A stretch of 64,000 nucleotides of DNA. Source: Robertmurraya sp047302285. Lineage in GTDB: Bacteria; Bacillota; Bacilli; Bacillales; Cytobacillaceae. Both the position numbers and the translations under genes were made by a program. The notes beneath the pieces were generated by a model. The model was not told the origin of the DNA. It made no database searches and saw only the letters and a list, made by a program, of their open reading frames with translations. Below, in pieces: positions 62,262 to 64,000 of the stretch (the stretch's first letter is position 1; every line of letters starts with the position of its first letter). The DNA lies in contig NZ_CP154845.1 of the NCBI RefSeq assembly GCF_047302285.1, positions 2,232,001 through 2,296,000 of the forward strand. Direction: 5' to 3'.

Positions 62262-63026
62262 ATGAAATTGGTTTCATGGAATGTGAACGGAATCCGCGCC
62301 TGTGTGAAAAAAGGGTTTCTTGACTATTTTCACGAGGTAGATGCTGATATATTTTGTATACAAGAATCAAAGCTGCAAGAAGGTCAAATTGAATTGCAAT
62401 TGGATGGATATGAGCAGTACTGGAATTATGCCGAGAGAAAAGGGTATTCAGGTACAGCTATTTTTACAAGAAAAAAGCCTCTTTCTGTTAGCTATGGGAT
62501 CGGAGAACGAGATACGCAAGAAGAAGGACGAAGTATTATCCTAGAATTCGCCGATTTTTATTTGGTTAATATTTATACACCAAACTCGAAAAGAGATTTA
62601 TCCCGCCTCGATTATCGGTTGCAGTGGGAGGAAGAGCTTCGTGACTACCTTCTCGACTTAAATTCAAAAAAACCGGTCATTTACTGCGGTGATTTAAATG
62701 TTGCTCATGAAGAAATTGATTTAAAAAATGCGAAATCGAATATCGGCAATTCTGGTTTCACCTTCGAGGAACGAGAGAAAATGACGAAACTCCTCGAGAC
62801 TGGATTTGTTGATTCATTCCGCTATTTATATCCAGAGAAGACGGATGTCTATACTTGGTGGTCGTATATGAGTAAAGTTCGTGAAAGGAATATTGGTTGG
62901 AGAATTGACTATTTCATTGTTTCCAAACAATTAGAGCATCATATTGAAGAAGCAGAAATACACCATGAAATACTTGGAAGTGATCACTGTCCAATTGTAT
63001 TAAAAATGGCTAATTTAAAGGCTTGA
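62262..63026 (+). CDS. exoA: exodeoxyribonuclease III / AP endonuclease
   Basis: A 254-residue Mg-dependent EEP-fold nuclease of base excision repair, which cleaves 5' to abasic sites and trims 3' ends. Motifs include VSWNVNGIRACVKKGF (N), IFCIQESKLQEGQ (Glu), YTPNSKRDL, CGDLNVAHEEIDL (Asp, Asn), RIDYFIVS and GSDHCPIVLKM (catalytic Asp-His). AAGGAG precedes the ATG. It is followed after 25 bases by a DsbA-family gene on the same strand. Confidence 0.97.
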   Translation: MKLVSWNVNGIRACVKKGFLDYFHEVDADIFCIQESKLQEGQIELQLDGYEQYWNYAERKGYSGTAIFTRKKPLSVSYGIGERDTQEEGRSIILEFADFYLVNIYTPNSKRDLSRLDYRLQWEEELRDYLLDLNSKKPVIYCGDLNVAHEEIDLKNAKSNIGNSGFTFEEREKMTKLLETGFVDSFRYLYPEKTDVYTWWSYMSKVRERNIGWRIDYFIVSKQLEHHIEEAEIHHEILGSDHCPIVLKMANLKA

Positions 63027-63051
63027 AACTAATTATTGAAGAGGTGTAGAC

Positions 63052-63780
63052 ATGAAAATTGAAGTATGGTCCGATTTTGTCTGTCCATTTTGTTATATTG
63101 GAAAACGACGTCTAGAAGAGGCGATTAATCAATTTCCTCAAAAAGAGCAAATTGAAATAGAATTTAAAAGTTTTGAGCTTGATCCAAATGCTCCGAAAAA
63201 TTCAGGGATGTCTATTCATGAAGCGCTGGCAAGCAAGTATGGCATGTCAATTGAAGAAGCGAAGCAAGCAAATGTTGGGGTTGGACAGCAAGCTGCAACA
63301 GTTGGGTTGACCTTTAATTTTGAGCAAATGAAGCCCACTAATACATTTGATGCACACCGTTTGGCCAAATATGCTAAAACGATTGGGAAAGAGAAAGAAA
63401 TAACGGAAAAACTTCTATACGGATACTTTACAGAATCTAAAAATTTAAGTGATTATGAAGCATTAGCAGATATCGCGGAGTCAGTTGGGATTTCAAGAGA
63501 AGCAGCGTTAGAAGTTCTACATGAGGATACGGCATACAGCAATGATGTTCGGATTGAAGAGGAAGTGGCAAGGCAATATCGAATAACAGGTGTTCCATAT
63601 TTTGTCATTAATCAGAAATATGCGATATCTGGTGCTCAACCATTAGAAACATTCCAAGGTGCTTTGCAAAAGGTGTGGGAGGAAGAATCGAACACGCCAA
63701 TGTTCCAGGAATTATCTTCTGACAGTATAGACACGACCTGTACAGATGATGGGTGCAGTATTCCATCCAAAAATGAATAG
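63052..63780 (+). CDS. DsbA-family (FrnE-type) thiol oxidoreductase
   Basis: A 242-residue cytoplasmic thioredoxin-like protein with the helical insertion of the FrnE/2-hydroxychromene isomerase branch. The redox-like CPFC motif is in VWSDFVCPFCYIGKRRLEEA, and the cis-Pro loop is in RITGVPYFVINQ. A short C-terminal tail carries two more Cys (TTCTDDGCSI). No signal peptide is present. Possible substrates are cytoplasmic thiols; it may be co-transcribed with exoA. Confidence 0.92.
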   Translation: MKIEVWSDFVCPFCYIGKRRLEEAINQFPQKEQIEIEFKSFELDPNAPKNSGMSIHEALASKYGMSIEEAKQANVGVGQQAATVGLTFNFEQMKPTNTFDAHRLAKYAKTIGKEKEITEKLLYGYFTESKNLSDYEALADIAESVGISREAALEVLHEDTAYSNDVRIEEEVARQYRITGVPYFVINQKYAISGAQPLETFQGALQKVWEEESNTPMFQELSSDSIDTTCTDDGCSIPSKNE

Positions 63781-63792
63781 AAATGTGATGTC

Positions 63793-63824
63793 AAAAAGAT
63801 TGGTTTCAAGCCAATCTTTTTTGT
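63793..63824 (+). terminator. intrinsic terminator
   Basis: An AAAAGATTGG/CCAATCTTTT stem followed by TTGTTGG ends the exoA-DsbA unit. Confidence 0.85.
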
Positions 63825-63916
63825 TGGTTTAAGAATTCCTTACTATCCTTGCAATCTTCAGGAAAAAACGGCAAAATAAGCAAGAAACAGGAAATAAGAA
63901 AGCAGGTCTTTACTTT

Positions 63917-64000
63917 ATGAAAAGTTTTTCATCTTTAGGAGTTTCAAAACAATTGGTCGATAAAATGAGCGAATACGGGGTTGTAACACCAACTCCGATT
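63917..64000 (+). CDS. DEAD-box RNA helicase, N-terminal fragment (runs off the window)
   Basis: Only the first 28 codons are present. They read MKSFSSLGVSKQLVDKMSEY then GVVTPTPI, the conserved Q-motif region of DEAD-box RNA helicases (F..LG.S..L......G...PTPIQ). The ATG at 63917 has only a weak upstream AGCAGG. Which of the several Bacillus DEAD-box proteins it is cannot be said from this fragment. Confidence 0.75.
   Translation, partial: MKSFSSLGVSKQLVDKMSEYGVVTPTPI

Noticed and set aside
1..64000. CRISPR array, prophage, insertion sequence or integrated element
   Set aside because: No regular direct-repeat array, transposase, integrase or phage structural genes were found; gene content is ordinary chromosomal with a few accessory loci.

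Overview
The window reads as the chromosome of a low-GC, endospore-forming member of the Bacillaceae. Supporting signs are strong GGAGG ribosome binding sites, AT-rich intergenic DNA, many B. subtilis-type genes (odhAB, ykuS, ykuK, racA, ylbC-like, ykpA-like) and several sporulation-phase regulators (an Sda, a SinI-like peptide, RacA, orphan-looking histidine kinases). No rRNA, tRNA, CRISPR array, integrase or insertion sequence was seen.

Layout. 1-4.4 kb: 2-oxoglutarate dehydrogenase odhAB, with an Sda checkpoint gene convergent behind it. 4.5-7.1 kb: small unknown genes, a two-domain gamma-glutamylcyclotransferase and a fluoride channel pair. 7.1-8.9 kb: a YidC insertase operon and biotin transporter BioY behind a BirA-type operator. 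9-12.1 kb: an NAD salvage cluster pncA-pncB-nadE. 12.1-15.3 kb: the anaerobic pyruvate formate-lyase operon pflBA behind a perfect FNR-type box. 15.5-23 kb: a cupredoxin, YkuS, a HAD phosphatase, an ABC-F ATPase, a penicillin-acylase-family enzyme and Sco. 22.9-29.1 kb: a response regulator, a SinI-like gene and a 1.7-kaa multidomain histidine kinase. 29.2-31.1 kb: two tiny membrane peptides, a dispersed repeat, a YdjO-like zinc protein and a large structured RNA. 31-38.6 kb: pepF, a PAS kinase, a selenocysteine-containing formate dehydrogenase and a coiled-coil protein. 38.8-44.5 kb: small proteins, a three-gene polyprenyl-glycosylation operon, an SCP2 protein, a ribbon-helix-helix-like protein behind phased repeats, and racA. 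44.7-50.9 kb: an AddAB-like nuclease/helicase pair. 51-64 kb: a soluble chemoreceptor, ykuK, a Suv3-like helicase, a YitT protein, a DD-carboxypeptidase, hyi/glxR-like enzymes, a repeat-rich gap, a CAP-domain protein, exoA, a DsbA-family protein and the start of a DEAD-box helicase.

The strongest unusual signals are three. First, a ~600-nt noncoding transcript (about 30431-31073) has 5' and 3' ends that pair in a 27-position helix with one mismatch, encloses many further hairpins and ends in an 18-bp terminator. It is a candidate large ornate RNA lying between a YdjO-like gene and pepF. Second, an fdhF-type formate dehydrogenase has its active-site residue encoded by in-frame UGA, followed at the expected offset by a hairpin with a GGUCU loop (bacterial SECIS), which implies a selenocysteine system elsewhere in the genome. 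Third, there is a compact AddAB-like helicase-nuclease pair whose nuclease subunit has no visible Walker A motif.

Physiologically, pflBA makes formate under oxygen limitation and FdhF could consume it. odhAB, the NAD cluster and Sco point to respiratory growth. Sda, the SinI-like peptide, the kinases and RacA point to the decision to enter sporulation.
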